A DNA stretch of 47,851 bases from Corynebacterium sp. MSK008. GTDB lineage: Bacteria > Actinomycetota > Actinomycetes > Mycobacteriales > Mycobacteriaceae. Numbering within the stretch: position 1 is the first letter of the stretch; each line of letters starts with the position of its first letter. The stretch covers positions 168,407-216,257 of the forward strand of contig NZ_JASPJX010000004.1 in assembly GCF_030232585.1 (NCBI RefSeq), read 5' to 3'. Made by a program: the position numbers and the translations under genes. Of this stretch, positions 27,659 through 38,231 are shown piece after piece. The notes under the pieces are model-generated. The model saw nothing but the letters and a program-made list of their open reading frames with translations. It did no database searches and had not been told where the DNA came from.

Positions 27659-29425
27659 ATGCCAAATTTTGCTGAGCAAGTAGTCAAACGCCTAGAGGAT
27701 CAAGGCGTTAAGCGCATTTACGGCCTGGTGGGCGATTCGCTCAACCCGCTTTCCGATGCCGTGCGTCAAAGCGACATCGAGTGGGTGCACGTGCGCAACG
27801 AGGAGGCGGCCGCGTTTGCCGCCGGCGCCGATTCCCTCGCCGCCGACGAGCTCGCCGTATGCGGCGCTTCCTGCGGCCCGGGCAACACCCACTTCGTGCA
27901 GGGCCTGTTCGAGTCCCACCGCAACGGCGCGAAGGTGTTGGCCATTGCGTCGCACATCCCCACCATGGAGATCGGTTCCTCCTTCTTCCAGGAGACCCAC
28001 CCGGAGCTGCTGTTCCAGGAGTGCTCCTCCTACTGCGAGGTTGTCCACGAGGCGGACCAGGGCATGCGCGTGCTGCACAACGCCCTGCAGAACACCCTGG
28101 CCGGCAACGGCGTGTCCGTGATGATCGTGCCTGGCGACGTCTTCGCCGCCGACACCGCCGAGGGCCCGCACACCGCCGATTCCGTGTACGCCACCGGCGC
28201 CAACAAGCGCGTCTACCCGGACCCGCACGAGGCCGCCCGCCTGGTGGAGGCGATTAACAAGGCAGACAAGGTCACCCTGTTCTGCGGCTACGGTGCACGC
28301 GACGCCCGCGATGAGGTCTTCGCCCTGGCGGAGAAGATCAAGTCCCCCATCGGCCACTCTTTCCGCGGCAAGATGTACTACGAGTACGACAACCCGTATG
28401 ACGTAGGCATGTCGGGCCTGCTCGGCTACGGCGCCTGCCTGGACGCGATGGAAGAGTCCGACCTGTTCATCATGGTGGGCACCGACTTCCCGTACACCGA
28501 TTGGCTGCCGGACGAAAACGTCGCGCAGATCGACATCGACGGCACCCACATCGGCCGCCGCACCAAGGTGGACTATCCGGTTGTCGGCGACGTCAAGAGC
28601 GTCATCGAGAACATCCTCCCGCACATCGAGGAGAAGTCCGACCGCAAGTTCCTGGACAAGATGCTCAAGCGCCACTACCAGCTGCTGGACCACGTGGTGA
28701 AGAGCTACACCTCCAAGGCTGTCGAGTCCAAGAAGCCGATCCACCCGGAGCTCGCCGCATCCGTGCTGGACGAGCTTGCGGACGACGACGCCTACTTCAC
28801 CGTCGACACCGGCATGTGCAACGTGTGGTCCTCGCGCTACCTCACCCCGAACGGCAAGCGCGACGAGGCAGCCTCCTTCCTCCACGGCACCATGGCGAAT
28901 GCCCTGCCGATGGCAATCGGTGTGCAGGCCGCGTTCCCGGACCGCCAGGTCATCTCCTGGTCCGGCGACGGCGGACTGGGCATGCTCATGGGCGAGCTAC
29001 TCACCATCAAGCTGCACCAGCTGCCGGTGAAGGTGATCTGCTTCAACAACTCTTCGCTGGGCATGGTGAAGCTGGAGATGATGGTGGCCGGCATGCCGTA
29101 CTTCGGCACCGACCACGAGCAGGCCAACTACGCCGAGATTGCCAAGGGTGTGGGTATTAAGTCCTTCCGCATCGAGGACCCGGACGACCTCGAGCCGGTG
29201 CTCAAGGAAGCCCTGGCCTACGACGGCCCGGTGCTCGTGGACATCGTCACCGACCCGGAGGCACTCTCTCTGCCGCCGGGAATCACCTGGGACATGATGA
29301 AGGGCTTCACCAAGTCCGGTGCCCGCACCGCCTTCCTCGAGGGTGGCGTCGGTCGCCTGTTCAACCTGGCCAAGTCGAACCTCCGCCACATCGGCGGCGC
29401 CGCGGCCATCGAGTTCGGCGGTTAA
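27659..29425 (+). CDS. pqo: Pyruvate:quinone oxidoreductase (pyruvate dehydrogenase, quinone)
   Basis: 588 residues. It decarboxylates pyruvate to acetate and CO2 and passes electrons to menaquinone at the membrane; it needs ThDP and FAD. The N-terminal Pyr domain has GLVGDSLNPLSDA and HVRNEEAAAFAAGADS, where Glu activates ThDP. The C-terminal ThDP motif is SGDGGLGML with FNNSSLGMV about 26 residues on. The last 50 residues form the hydrophobic-amphipathic tail typical of PoxB-type enzymes. AAAGGAG lies 11 bp before the ATG. Two hairpins follow the stop codon. Confidence 0.93.
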   Translation: MPNFAEQVVKRLEDQGVKRIYGLVGDSLNPLSDAVRQSDIEWVHVRNEEAAAFAAGADSLAADELAVCGASCGPGNTHFVQGLFESHRNGAKVLAIASHIPTMEIGSSFFQETHPELLFQECSSYCEVVHEADQGMRVLHNALQNTLAGNGVSVMIVPGDVFAADTAEGPHTADSVYATGANKRVYPDPHEAARLVEAINKADKVTLFCGYGARDARDEVFALAEKIKSPIGHSFRGKMYYEYDNPYDVGMSGLLGYGACLDAMEESDLFIMVGTDFPYTDWLPDENVAQIDIDGTHIGRRTKVDYPVVGDVKSVIENILPHIEEKSDRKFLDKMLKRHYQLLDHVVKSYTSKAVESKKPIHPELAASVLDELADDDAYFTVDTGMCNVWSSRYLTPNGKRDEAASFLHGTMANALPMAIGVQAAFPDRQVISWSGDGGLGMLMGELLTIKLHQLPVKVICFNNSSLGMVKLEMMVAGMPYFGTDHEQANYAEIAKGVGIKSFRIEDPDDLEPVLKEALAYDGPVLVDIVTDPEALSLPPGITWDMMKGFTKSGARTAFLEGGVGRLFNLAKSNLRHIGGAAAIEFGG

Positions 29426-29496
29426 GTCCGGCCAGGTAGCCTCCTCAATGCGGAAACACATCGGCGTATGTAGTGTTGTGGAGGCTTCAAAAGGCC

Positions 29497-29516
29497 CCTA
29501 GCCCTCCATGGCTAGG
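29497..29516 (+). terminator. Hairpin after pqo
   Basis: CCTAGCC-N6-GGCTAGG, a perfect 7-bp stem 71 bp after the pqo stop, followed within 20 bp by an AATTTTTA run. It is a weak intrinsic terminator. Confidence 0.5.
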
Positions 29517-29543
29517 AAGCGTTTCGAATTTTTACAGCACAAA

Positions 29544-29578
29544 CGCCCGCGCTTGAGTGTTCATTGCGCGGGCGTTTT
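29544..29578. terminator. Bidirectional terminator between pqo and the hspR side
   Basis: A 9-bp stem CGCCCGCGC / GCGCGGGCG with a 13-base loop. TTTT follows on the plus strand and TTTGT on the minus strand. It probably ended both pqo and, before the HEPN insertion, the hspR transcript. Confidence 0.75.
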
Positions 29579-29722
29579 GTCATTCGGTGTCCGACTTCCA
29601 CTGTTCGCATCCTCAGCCACCATCCACACGAACGCCGCAACCAGCAGGATGACTTCCGGGAAACGGAACCGCCACGGACTGGTCTCTTTGAGCAGCGACG
29701 GAGAGCCAGCCTTGGCCATCAT
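29561..29722 (-). CDS. Possible small single-pass membrane protein, formerly next to hspR
   Basis: 53 codons: MMAKAGSPSLLKETSPWRF, then a hydrophobic segment (VILLVAAFVWMVA) and a polar tail. It begins 25 bp after the stop codon of the duplicated hspR 3' end at 29748. A GGAG lies about 16 bp before the first ATG, which is farther than ideal. Its stop lies in the loop of the bidirectional terminator. If real, it was probably the gene after hspR before the HEPN unit separated them. No family is recognised. Confidence 0.4.
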   Translation of the reverse strand: MMAKAGSPSLLKETSPWRFRFPEVILLVAAFVWMVAEDANSGSRTPNDKTPAQ

Positions 29723-29747
29723 GCGGCCGAGTTTAAGACTCCGACTG

Positions 29748-29792
29748 CTATCGTGCGCTGCGCCGGCGGCGTCGAGAAGCAGCTGGCTCCCA
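29748..29792 (-). repeat. Duplicated 3' end of hspR (outer copy)
   Basis: 45 bp matching 30544-30588 with two differences (29751 and 29754). Read on the minus strand it encodes the last 14 residues of HspR (WEPAASRRRRRSAR) plus a TAG stop. Both differences are synonymous third-codon changes. The central 38 bp (29755-29792) are identical. Confidence 0.9.
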
Positions 29793-29813
29793 GTCCTTAG
29801 GAGCAGAGCTTGC

Positions 29814-29863
29814 TAGAATTTCAGTAACCCCGGCGATTTGCTTTCGCAGGGATCGTTCCGGGG
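29814..29863 (+). promoter_or_regulatory. Promoter and leader hairpin of the second HEPN gene
   Basis: TGCTAGAAT provides an extended -10 (TAGAAT at 29814-29819). The leader then contains CCCCGG (29828-29833) able to pair with CCGGGG (29858-29863), about 22 bp before the ATG. The hairpin may affect translation. Confidence 0.35.
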
Positions 29864-29885
29864 CTTTCGGGGGAGAGTATACAGG

Positions 29886-30536
29886 ATGCAAACGTCAGAT
29901 GCGAACAGTCACACGAGCTTGGAACAGCTAGCCGAGTGGTTTTCACCAATCAGGATGTCTACCTTTGCGTTTCATTCGAATCCCGAGGCTCTTTATGTCT
30001 GGAACACCCAAATTACGAAGGCCTTGCTTGAAGACATTCAGCATGTAGAAGTTCTCCTGCGCAATAAGGTAGATGCAAGTCTTCGCGACACAATTGGTGA
30101 ACTGTGGTTCATCTCGAACCAGCTTCCACATGCCCCAGCGACACGCGATTCAGTGATCAAGGCGATCAATCGGACCGGCCAGACTCCGGACTGCGTTCTT
30201 TCCCGTGACAAGGTAATCGCCGAGCTGAGTCTCGATTTCTGGTTCTACCTATTTACAAAGCGGTATTCGACCACGGTCTGGCCAAGGTTCATCGCCCAAA
30301 TTGGTGCTAATCCAGAGCGCAAGCAGTTCTATCAACAACTTGGCCGGATATACAGGTTACGAAACCGCTGCGCACACCATGAACCAATAGTGAAAGCTGA
30401 TTTCGAAACTGAACGGAAAGCCATCGCCGCAGACCAGTTTGCGATGCATCAGATCGCAAACTGGATAGACCCACTTGCCGCGGAGTGGATTAAAGCCCAA
30501 TCTCGTGTCGATGGGCTCCGAGCGAAGCGTCCGTGA
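29886..30536 (+). CDS. Abi-family HEPN protein (second copy) inserted at the hspR 3' end
   Basis: 216 residues from the ATG at 29886; GGGGGAG lies about 10 bp upstream. A TTG at 29838 would add 16 residues but overlaps the leader hairpin. ALYVWNTQITKALL and VEVLLRNKVDASL match the first copy (KLYLWN..., VEVQLRNSIDTRL). VIAELSLDFWFYLF is the central Abi-family segment. IYRLRNRCAHHEPIV carries the HEPN RX4H motif, and the ends IDPLAAEWIKAQ and LNPAAASWLAGQ of the two proteins correspond. It is a likely RNase effector of abortive infection by family; no partner gene is visible. It is lower in GC than neighbours. The stop is 7 bp from the convergent hspR stop, and the gene lies inside a 796-bp unit bounded by 45-bp direct repeats. 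Confidence 0.8.
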   Translation: MQTSDANSHTSLEQLAEWFSPIRMSTFAFHSNPEALYVWNTQITKALLEDIQHVEVLLRNKVDASLRDTIGELWFISNQLPHAPATRDSVIKAINRTGQTPDCVLSRDKVIAELSLDFWFYLFTKRYSTTVWPRFIAQIGANPERKQFYQQLGRIYRLRNRCAHHEPIVKADFETERKAIAADQFAMHQIANWIDPLAAEWIKAQSRVDGLRAKRP

Positions 30537-30543
30537 AGAGCGC

Positions 30544-30588
30544 CTACCGCGCGCTGCGCCGGCGGCGTCGAGAAGCAGCTGGCTCCCA
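30544..30588 (-). repeat. 3' end of hspR (inner copy of the 45-bp direct repeat)
   Basis: The current end of the hspR reading frame. It pairs with 29748-29792, giving a direct repeat with a period of 796 bp that encloses the HEPN gene and its promoter, as attL and attR flank an integrated element. Confidence 0.9.
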
Positions 30589-30954
30589 CGTGACCACCGC
30601 TGTGGAGCGGGGCACGTGCACGAGCTCGCCGCCCCGGCGAGTACCGGACTGCAGCTTCTGGCGCAGTTCCTCGTTGTGGCCGCGCTGGGTTTCCAGCTCG
30701 TCCTGGAGATCCTCGATCTGTTGGGAGAGCTCGATGATCGTCTTGATGCCGGCGAGATTGACGCCTTCCTCCTGGGAGAGGTACTGGATGCGGCGCAGCA
30801 TGGAGATGTCGCGGCGCGAGTAGCGGCGGCCGCCGCCCTTGGTGCGCATCGGCGTGACCAGGCCGAGCCTGTCGTAGGTGCGCAGGGTCTGCGCGTGCAT
30901 GCCGGTCAGCTCGGCGGCAACGGAGATGACAAAGTACTCCTGCTTCTCATCCAT
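30544..30954 (-). CDS. hspR: Heat-shock repressor HspR (MerR family)
   Basis: 136 residues. The N-terminal winged helix-turn-helix (SVAAELTGMHAQTLRTYDRLGLV) is followed by GGGRRYSRRDISMLRRI, as in MerR/HspR proteins, and a coiled-coil region (ELSQQIEDLQDELETQ). It ends in an arginine-rich tail. HspR represses dnaK and clpB by binding HAIR boxes, with DnaK as co-repressor. It starts 24 bp after dnaJ, so the two are co-transcribed. Its last 14 codons are duplicated at 29748-29792. Confidence 0.93.
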   Translation of the reverse strand: MDEKQEYFVISVAAELTGMHAQTLRTYDRLGLVTPMRTKGGGRRYSRRDISMLRRIQYLSQEEGVNLAGIKTIIELSQQIEDLQDELETQRGHNEELRQKLQSGTRRGGELVHVPRSTAVVTWEPAASRRRRRSAR

Positions 30955-30978
30955 TGTCTACACCTCCTTCCTGGGGGG

Positions 30979-32160
30979 CTAGAGCCCGGCCCACCCGGCG
31001 CGCGGGTCGAAGCCAGAGTCCTTCTCAGCCTGGGCGTAGGCGCGAAGCGCGGAGGTGGCGGACGGATCCAGGTCCTTGGGCACCTTCACCTCGACGGTGA
31101 CCATCAAGTCGCCTGCGCCGGAGCGCTTCGGGATGCCGCGGCCCTTCACGCGCAGGGTGCGCCCGTTTGGGGTGCCAGCCGGGACCTTGACCTTCACCGG
31201 GTTATCCAGGGTGGGCACCGTGATGGTTGCGCCGAGGGCGACCTCGGAAAACGCGACCGGGACGGTGACCTCGAGGTCGTCGCCGGAGCGGGTGAACACC
31301 TCGTCGCCTCGCACGTGCACGGTGACAAACAGGTCGCCGGCGGGCGTGCCGTTCGGGCCCGCCTCACCCTGGCCTGCCAGGCGCACCTTCTGCCCGTCGA
31401 TCACGCCGGCGGGGATGCGCACGGTGATCGAGCGGGTGCGCCGCACGGTGCCGGTGCCGCCGCAGGTGGTGCAGGGGTCTTCGATGACCTCGCCGGTGCC
31501 GCCGCAGTTCGTGCAGGGACGTGCCATGCCAAACGCGCCGGAGTTCTCGCGGATGTAGCCGGAGCCGGAGCACATCTGGCAGGTGTGCGTCTTGCCGTCC
31601 TTGGAGCCGGAGCCGTGGCAGGTGGTGCACGGCGCGTCGCCGGTGAGCTCGACCGGGATGGTCGTGCCCTTGGCTGCCTCGCGGAAGTCGAGGGTTATTT
31701 CCGTTTCGACGTCGGCCCCCCGCGACGGCCGAGCGTTCCTGCCAGCACCGCCGCGGCCGCCAAAGAAGCCACCGAAGATATCACCAAGGCCGCTGTCTCC
31801 AGCTTGTCCACCAGCGGCTGATCCGAAGATGTCGGAGAGGTCGAATTCCGCTTCCGTGCCGCGAAACCCGCCCGGAAAGCCGGACCCTCCTCCCCGCCCG
31901 AAGCGGCCGAAGCCGCCCGAGCTGATCATGGATTTCAGCTGGTCGTATTCCTTGCGCTTCTGCTCGTCGCCGACAACGTCGTACGCCTCAGCCACCCGCT
32001 TGAACTTCTCCTCCGCCTTCTTGTCGCCGGGGTTCGAGTCGGGGTGGTTTTCGCGTGCGAGCTTGCGGTATGCCTTCTTAATATCGGCAGCGCTTGCCGA
32101 CGAGCTCACGCCCAAGTCGCCGTAATAGTCCTTATCGGCCCATTCTTGCTGCATAGCCAT
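30979..32160 (-). CDS. dnaJ: Chaperone DnaJ
   Basis: 393 residues. The J domain ([19 protein letters not shown]) has the HPD motif in [10 protein letters not shown] near residue 40. A Gly/Phe-rich region follows ([16 protein letters not shown]). Four CXXCXGXG zinc repeats lie near residues 155-225 ([32 protein letters not shown]), and then the C-terminal substrate-binding domains. It stimulates DnaK ATPase. It is separated from grpE by 146 bp that include a long inverted repeat and a HAIR-like site, so dnaJ-hspR probably has its own promoter besides read-through. Confidence 0.96.
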   Translation of the reverse strand: MAMQQEWADKDYYGDLGVSSSASAADIKKAYRKLARENHPDSNPGDKKAEEKFKRVAEAYDVVGDEQKRKEYDQLKSMISSGGFGRFGRGGGSGFPGGFRGTEAEFDLSDIFGSAAGGQAGDSGLGDIFGGFFGGRGGAGRNARPSRGADVETEITLDFREAAKGTTIPVELTGDAPCTTCHGSGSKDGKTHTCQMCSGSGYIRENSGAFGMARPCTNCGGTGEVIEDPCTTCGGTGTVRRTRSITVRIPAGVIDGQKVRLAGQGEAGPNGTPAGDLFVTVHVRGDEVFTRSGDDLEVTVPVAFSEVALGATITVPTLDNPVKVKVPAGTPNGRTLRVKGRGIPKRSGAGDLMVTVEVKVPKDLDPSATSALRAYAQAEKDSGFDPRAGWAGL

Positions 32161-32189
32161 CTCGCACCCTCCTTTCCTCTACAAAGAGT

Positions 32190-32210
32190 ATTGAGTCTGT
32201 CTCGCTAAAG
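32190..32210 (-). promoter_or_regulatory. HAIR-like HspR site upstream of dnaJ-hspR
   Basis: ATTGAGT-CTGTCTC-GCTAAAG keeps the TTGAGT half of the HspR box and matches the second half at 5 of 7 positions. The 10-mer TTGAGTCTGT is shared exactly with the clpB and dnaK sites. It lies 30 bp before the dnaJ ATG, suggesting autoregulation of hspR. Confidence 0.5.
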
Positions 32211-32239
32211 TTTTGTTCACTAATTTATCTAAGTACAAA

Positions 32240-32286
32240 GGCCGGGGACGAGGCCGCGTGGGTCCGCGCTACCTCATTCCCCGGCC
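32240..32286 (-). terminator. Inverted repeat between grpE and dnaJ
   Basis: GGCCGGGG (32240-32247) pairs with CCCCGGCC (32279-32286) around a GC-rich loop; on the minus strand TTTGT follows. It is probably a partial terminator or attenuator that reduces dnaJ-hspR expression relative to dnaK-grpE. Confidence 0.55.
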
Positions 32287-32306
32287 CTGGCATCCGAGCG
32301 TGTTGA

Positions 32307-33002
32307 CTACTCGGTGGTGTCGGCTTCTGGCTCGCCGGCCGGCTCGGCGGGATCGGCGGGATCCGCAATGATCACCATGGCGTTTCGCACCAGGCGGTCC
32401 CCGATCATGTAGCCCTTGCGCAGCACCGTGCCCACGGCCTTGGTGTCACCCTGGGACAGGTCCTGCACTGCCTCGTGGATTTCCGGGTTGAACGCGTCGC
32501 CCTCGGCGCCGAACTCCTTGATGCCCTGGCCGGCAACGATCGTGCGGAACTTGTCGGCGAAGGCCTTCAGCGGGCCCTGCTCCAAGTCGCCGTGCTGCTC
32601 GGCCAGATCCAAGTCGTCCAGAAGCGGCAGCAGCTGGGTGGCAAACTTCGCCTTCGCGGTGTTGGCCAGCTCGCCGCGCTCGCGCTCGGTGCGGCGGCGG
32701 TAGTTCGCGTACTCCGCGCTGACTCGCTGCAGCGACTCGGTGCGCTCCGCCAGCTGCAGTTCAATGTCGCTGACTGCGCCGTCGCCGTCCGCGTCCGGGT
32801 CGATCTCGTTCTCCGCGATCTTCGCGGCGTCCTCGAGCTCGGTGTCTGCGGCTAAGAGGGGGTCTTCGTCCGCGGCAAGCGCCTCGGACTCAGCGGCCTC
32901 GTCGGCGAGCGTTTCCGCCTGGTCGGGGGACACGTACTGCTCGTCCGTGGCCTCCGGAGCACCCGGGTTGTCCGGCATCTGCTCGTTCTGGGGGTTCGTC
33001 AT
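32307..33002 (-). CDS. grpE: Nucleotide exchange factor GrpE
   Basis: 231 residues. The first about 90 residues are acidic (many Glu/Asp/Ala), as in actinobacterial GrpE. A long coiled coil follows ([24 protein letters not shown]), then the conserved dimer and beta-wing region ([41 protein letters not shown]). It releases ADP from DnaK. It begins 30 bp after dnaK, so they form one transcript. Confidence 0.95.
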   Translation of the reverse strand: MTNPQNEQMPDNPGAPEATDEQYVSPDQAETLADEAAESEALAADEDPLLAADTELEDAAKIAENEIDPDADGDGAVSDIELQLAERTESLQRVSAEYANYRRRTERERGELANTAKAKFATQLLPLLDDLDLAEQHGDLEQGPLKAFADKFRTIVAGQGIKEFGAEGDAFNPEIHEAVQDLSQGDTKAVGTVLRKGYMIGDRLVRNAMVIIADPADPAEPAGEPEADTTE

Positions 33003-33032
33003 CAGACGTCGCCTCCTTTCGCTGGGTCAGGG

Positions 33033-34874
<1,842 letters not shown>

Positions 34875-34969
34875 AAGATTTATTCCTCCTGTTGAGAAGT
34901 GGTTTATCAGTAAGTTGATGTGCTTCGACTCAACTTGACGGCCACCACTATAACACCGGCGGCGACGTT

Positions 34970-34990
34970 CTTGAGTCTGTCGCACTCATG
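34970..34990 (-). promoter_or_regulatory. HAIR box of dnaK
   Basis: CTTGAGT-CTGTCGC-ACTCATG matches the HspR consensus CTTGAGT-N7-ACTCAAG with one mismatch. It lies 96 bp before the dnaK start and just downstream of the sigma-H-like promoter. Confidence 0.85.
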
Positions 34991-34996
34991 GGTAAC

Positions 34997-35022
34997 AACG
35001 GCACGTGCGGCAAAGTTGTTCC
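34997..35022 (-). promoter_or_regulatory. Sigma-H-like promoter of dnaK
   Basis: On the minus strand GGAA (35022-35019) and GTT (34999-34997) are 19 bp apart, as in the clpB promoter. The HAIR box begins a few bases downstream, where repressor would cover the transcription start. Confidence 0.7.
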
Positions 35023-35069
35023 CACCCGGCGCAACTTTCTTTGTTTCCGCAGTTCAACGCGGAGAAAAA

Positions 35070-35095
35070 CCTCCGGTTGCGAGGGCAACCGGAGG
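35070..35095 (-). terminator. Intrinsic terminator of ald
   Basis: An 11-bp perfect stem CCTCCGGTTGC / GCAACCGGAGG with a GAGG loop. On the minus strand it ends in TTTTT. Confidence 0.88.
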
Positions 35096-35102
35096 CGTGT
35101 TC

Positions 35103-35121
35103 GTCGATAAGCAACTGCTTA
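35103..35121 (+). repeat. Dispersed motif overlapping the ald stop codon
   Basis: GTCGATAAGCAACTGCTTA. Its last three bases are the ald stop codon, and the terminator lies just to its left. The layout copies that at the end of fba (10192-10210). Confidence 0.5.
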
Positions 35122-36639
35122 GAACAGGCCAGTCTCCTGCTCCGAGTAGGACACCAGAAGGTTCTTGGTCTGCTGGTAGTGGTCCAGCATCATCAGGTGC
35201 GTCTCGCGGCCGATGCCGGACTGCTTGTAGCCGCCGAACGCCGCGTGAGCAGGGTAGGTGTGGTACTGGTTCACCCACACGCGACCAGCCTGAATGGCGC
35301 GACCGGCCTTGTAGGCCGTGGTGCCGGAGCGCGCCCACACGCCCGCGCCCAGGCCGTAGATGGTGTCGTTAGCAATGGAGATGGCCTCGTCGAAGTCCTT
35401 GAAGGTGGTCACGGACATCACCGGGCCGAAGATCTCCTCCTGGAAGATGCGCATGTCGTTGGTGCCCTTGAACACGGTCGGCTCGATGTAGAGGCCGTTT
35501 TCCAGGCCCTCCACCTTGTTCACGCCGCCGCCGGTGAGCACTTCCGCGCCCTCCTGGGGCCCAAGCTCCAGGTACGACTGGATCTTGTTCATCTGCTCGG
35601 TGGACGCCTGCGCGCCCATCATGGTCTCGGTGTCTAGCGGGTTGCCGGTCTTGATCTGCTTGACGCGCTGCACGCCGAGCTCCAGGAACTCGTCCGCGAT
35701 GGATTCGTGCACCAGCGCGCGCGACGGGCAGGTGCACACCTCGCCCTGGTTCAGCGCGAACATGGCGAAGCCCTCGACGGCCTTCTTCTTGAAGTCGTCG
35801 TCCTTTTCAAAAATGTCCTCAAAGAACAGCGCCGGGGACTTGCCGCCGAGCTCGAGGGTGACCGGGATGATCTTGTCCGCCGCGGCCTTGTTGATGATCT
35901 TGCCCACCTCGGTGGAGCCGGTGAAGGCGATTTTGGCGATGCGGTCGGAGCCTGACAGCGCGGCGCCCGCCTCGTCGCCCATGCCGTTAACGATGTTCAG
36001 CACGCCCGCCGGGATCAGGTCGCCGACGAGATCCATCAGGTACAGGATCGACGCCGGGGTCTGCTCCGCCGGCTTGAGCACGATCGCGTTGCCCGCAGCC
36101 AGCGCCGGTGCGAGCTTCCAGGCCGCCATGAGCAGCGGGAAGTTCCACGGGATGATCTGGCCGACCACGCCGAGCGGCTCGTTGAAGTGGTAGGCGACCG
36201 TGTCCTCGTCGATCTGGCTCAGGCGGCCCTCCTGCGCGCGCAGCGCACCCGCGTAGTAGCGGAAGTGGTCGATAGCAAGCGGGATGTCGGCGGCGAGCGT
36301 CTCACGCACGGCCTTGCCGTTCTCCCATGTCTCCGCCACCGCGATCTCTTCGAGGTGCTCTTCCATGCGGTCCGCAATCTTCAGCAGCACGCCCGCGCGC
36401 TCCGCTGGGGAGGTCTTGCCCCAGGCAGGCGCGGCCTTATGCGCGGCGTCGAGCGCGAGGTTGATGTCGGCCTCCTTGCCACGTGCGACCTGGCAGAACA
36501 CTTCGCCAGTGACGGGGGTGATGTTGTCGAAGTACTCGCCATCGACCGGGGCGACCCAGTCGCCACCGATGTAGTTGTCGTAGCGCTCGCGGTACTTGAC
36601 GTTTGAGCCTTCGGTTCCGGGGTTTGGATAGACGGTCAT
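35119..36639 (-). CDS. ald: NAD-dependent (acet)aldehyde dehydrogenase
   Basis: 506 residues from the ATG at 36639 ([13 protein letters not shown]). It oxidises acetaldehyde to acetate. Motifs are [19 protein letters not shown] (cofactor site), FTGSTEVGK, the glutamate motif LELGGKSPA near residue 270, and the nucleophile in [11 protein letters not shown] near residue 305. It is similar to C. glutamicum Ald and the AldB/ExaC group. The gene is next to dnaK, as in C. glutamicum. A 15-bp palindrome lies in its promoter region. Confidence 0.93.
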   Translation of the reverse strand: MTVYPNPGTEGSNVKYRERYDNYIGGDWVAPVDGEYFDNITPVTGEVFCQVARGKEADINLALDAAHKAAPAWGKTSPAERAGVLLKIADRMEEHLEEIAVAETWENGKAVRETLAADIPLAIDHFRYYAGALRAQEGRLSQIDEDTVAYHFNEPLGVVGQIIPWNFPLLMAAWKLAPALAAGNAIVLKPAEQTPASILYLMDLVGDLIPAGVLNIVNGMGDEAGAALSGSDRIAKIAFTGSTEVGKIINKAAADKIIPVTLELGGKSPALFFEDIFEKDDDFKKKAVEGFAMFALNQGEVCTCPSRALVHESIADEFLELGVQRVKQIKTGNPLDTETMMGAQASTEQMNKIQSYLELGPQEGAEVLTGGGVNKVEGLENGLYIEPTVFKGTNDMRIFQEEIFGPVMSVTTFKDFDEAISIANDTIYGLGAGVWARSGTTAYKAGRAIQAGRVWVNQYHTYPAHAAFGGYKQSGIGRETHLMMLDHYQQTKNLLVSYSEQETGLF

Positions 36640-36667
36640 GTCCAGGCCTTTCTTACATCGGGGTCGC

Positions 36668-36682
36668 AGTGTGGCCCACACT
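36668..36682. promoter_or_regulatory. 15-bp perfect palindrome in the ald promoter region
   Basis: AGTGTGGCCCACACT, 28 bp before the ald start. The TGTG/CACA arms recall the GlxR half-sites, but the spacing is too short for a standard site. It is a candidate operator of unknown regulator. Confidence 0.35.
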
Positions 36683-36782
36683 ACACTTATTTCACCTTGT
36701 GGTCTAGAGCATTTTGCTTTGCGACGCCCCTCCGGCTCCCACGACGCATGCATCAACCAGCATCTCTGGCACAATGAGCCGC

Positions 36783-38186
36783 GTGACTAACCACAACAAC
36801 AACGAATACGTGGGCGCCCTGGACACCGCCGTCGACGATGTCCGGATGCTGCCCACCCCCGCAGACGCGGCCCAGGAGCTTTCCAAAGAGCCCGTGGACC
36901 GCGGCGACATCATCGCCTCTGACGGCCGCACCGCTGCCGCCTGGGCGCTGCGCTTCATCATCGTCGTCGCCGCCACCGCCATCCTGCTCTACCTGCTCAA
37001 ATGGGTCTGGATGGGCCTCCTGCCCATACTGCTCGCCCTGATCCTGGCAACCGTGCTGTGGCCGCCGGTGCGCTGGATGCGAAACCACAAGATCCCCTCC
37101 GCCCTCGCCGTGTTCATCACGCTGATCGGCACCTTCGGCATCCTCGGCGGCATCATCGCCGCGATGGCGCCGACCGTGAAATCGCAGGGCATCGAGCTCG
37201 GCCACCAGGCGGAACAGGGAATCAACCAGATCATCGCCTGGCTGAAAGAACAGGACTTCACGTTCCTCGAGCCGGAGCGTATCCAGCAGGCCGTCGACCA
37301 GGCCACAGCATTTGTGAAGGGCCAGGCGTCGAACATCGCCTCCGGGGTGTTCTCTGGCATCGGCGCGATTACGTCGGTAGGCACGACGCTCGCATTGACG
37401 CTCGTGCTGCTGTTCTTCTTCCTCAAAGACGGCGACCGCTTCCTGCCCTGGGTACGCAAGTACACCGGCGTGCGCGCCGGCTGGCACCTCACCGAGGTGT
37501 GCATGCGCTCCTGGAACACCCTGTCCGGCTTCATCCGCACCCAGGCCATCGTGTCTTTGGTGGACGCCGTCTTCATCGGCCTGGGCCTGCTCTTCCTCGG
37601 CGTACCTCTGTGGCCGGTGCTGGCAGTGGTGACGTTCTTCGCCGGCTTCATCCCCATCGTCGGTGCAGTTTCCGCCGGCGCGCTGGCCGTGATCATCGCG
37701 CTGGTGTCCAACGGATTCATGAATGCAGTGTTCGTGCTCATCCTCATCATCGCCGTGCAGCAGCTGGAGGGCAACGTCCTCTCTCCGATCCTGCAGTCCC
37801 AGGCCATGGGCCTGCACGCCGCCGTGGTCCTGCTCGCCGTCGCGGTCGGCGGCACCCTGTTCGGCATCGTCGGCGCATTCCTCGCCGTGCCGGTCGCCGC
37901 CGTCGCCGCTGTGTGGCTGCGCTACTGGGCCGAGATGGTCTCGTTGCGCTCCGGTGAAATTACAGCCGACGAGATAGCCATGGCCACCCAACAGACCCAG
38001 ACCATGGACTCCAAGGAGTCCTTCTTGGCCGTGCGCGACCACATGATGCGCATGGCAAAACGCGACAAGACCAACACGAAGGTCCCCGTCAAGGAAGGCC
38101 TCGGCTCCACCCGCGTCCCCCTGGGCGACACCAAAGGCGACACCGAGGTCCCGGGCCGCACCCACGCCATCAAAGACGAAGAATAG
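36783..38186 (+). CDS. AI-2E transporter family membrane protein
   Basis: About 467 residues from a GTG at 36783; an ATG at 36774 would add three residues. CACAAT lies 7 bp upstream of the GTG, so a leaderless start fits. About 65 polar residues are followed by some eight hydrophobic segments in the AI-2E/PerM pattern: [21 protein letters not shown] early, a long loop, then [21 protein letters not shown] and [23 protein letters not shown]. The C-terminal 80 residues are hydrophilic. Members export or exchange small molecules or ions; the substrate here is unknown. It is divergent from ald. Confidence 0.85.
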   Translation: MTNHNNNEYVGALDTAVDDVRMLPTPADAAQELSKEPVDRGDIIASDGRTAAAWALRFIIVVAATAILLYLLKWVWMGLLPILLALILATVLWPPVRWMRNHKIPSALAVFITLIGTFGILGGIIAAMAPTVKSQGIELGHQAEQGINQIIAWLKEQDFTFLEPERIQQAVDQATAFVKGQASNIASGVFSGIGAITSVGTTLALTLVLLFFFLKDGDRFLPWVRKYTGVRAGWHLTEVCMRSWNTLSGFIRTQAIVSLVDAVFIGLGLLFLGVPLWPVLAVVTFFAGFIPIVGAVSAGALAVIIALVSNGFMNAVFVLILIIAVQQLEGNVLSPILQSQAMGLHAAVVLLAVAVGGTLFGIVGAFLAVPVAAVAAVWLRYWAEMVSLRSGEITADEIAMATQQTQTMDSKESFLAVRDHMMRMAKRDKTNTKVPVKEGLGSTRVPLGDTKGDTEVPGRTHAIKDEE

Positions 38187-38231
38187 GTACGGTGGGCGCC
38201 GTACTTACTCATCGACGAAAGGACGTAGACC

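Noticed and set aside
29508..29816. Plus-strand open frames between pqo and the second HEPN gene
   Set aside because: They run through two terminator hairpins and the hspR-end repeat, without ribosome binding sites.
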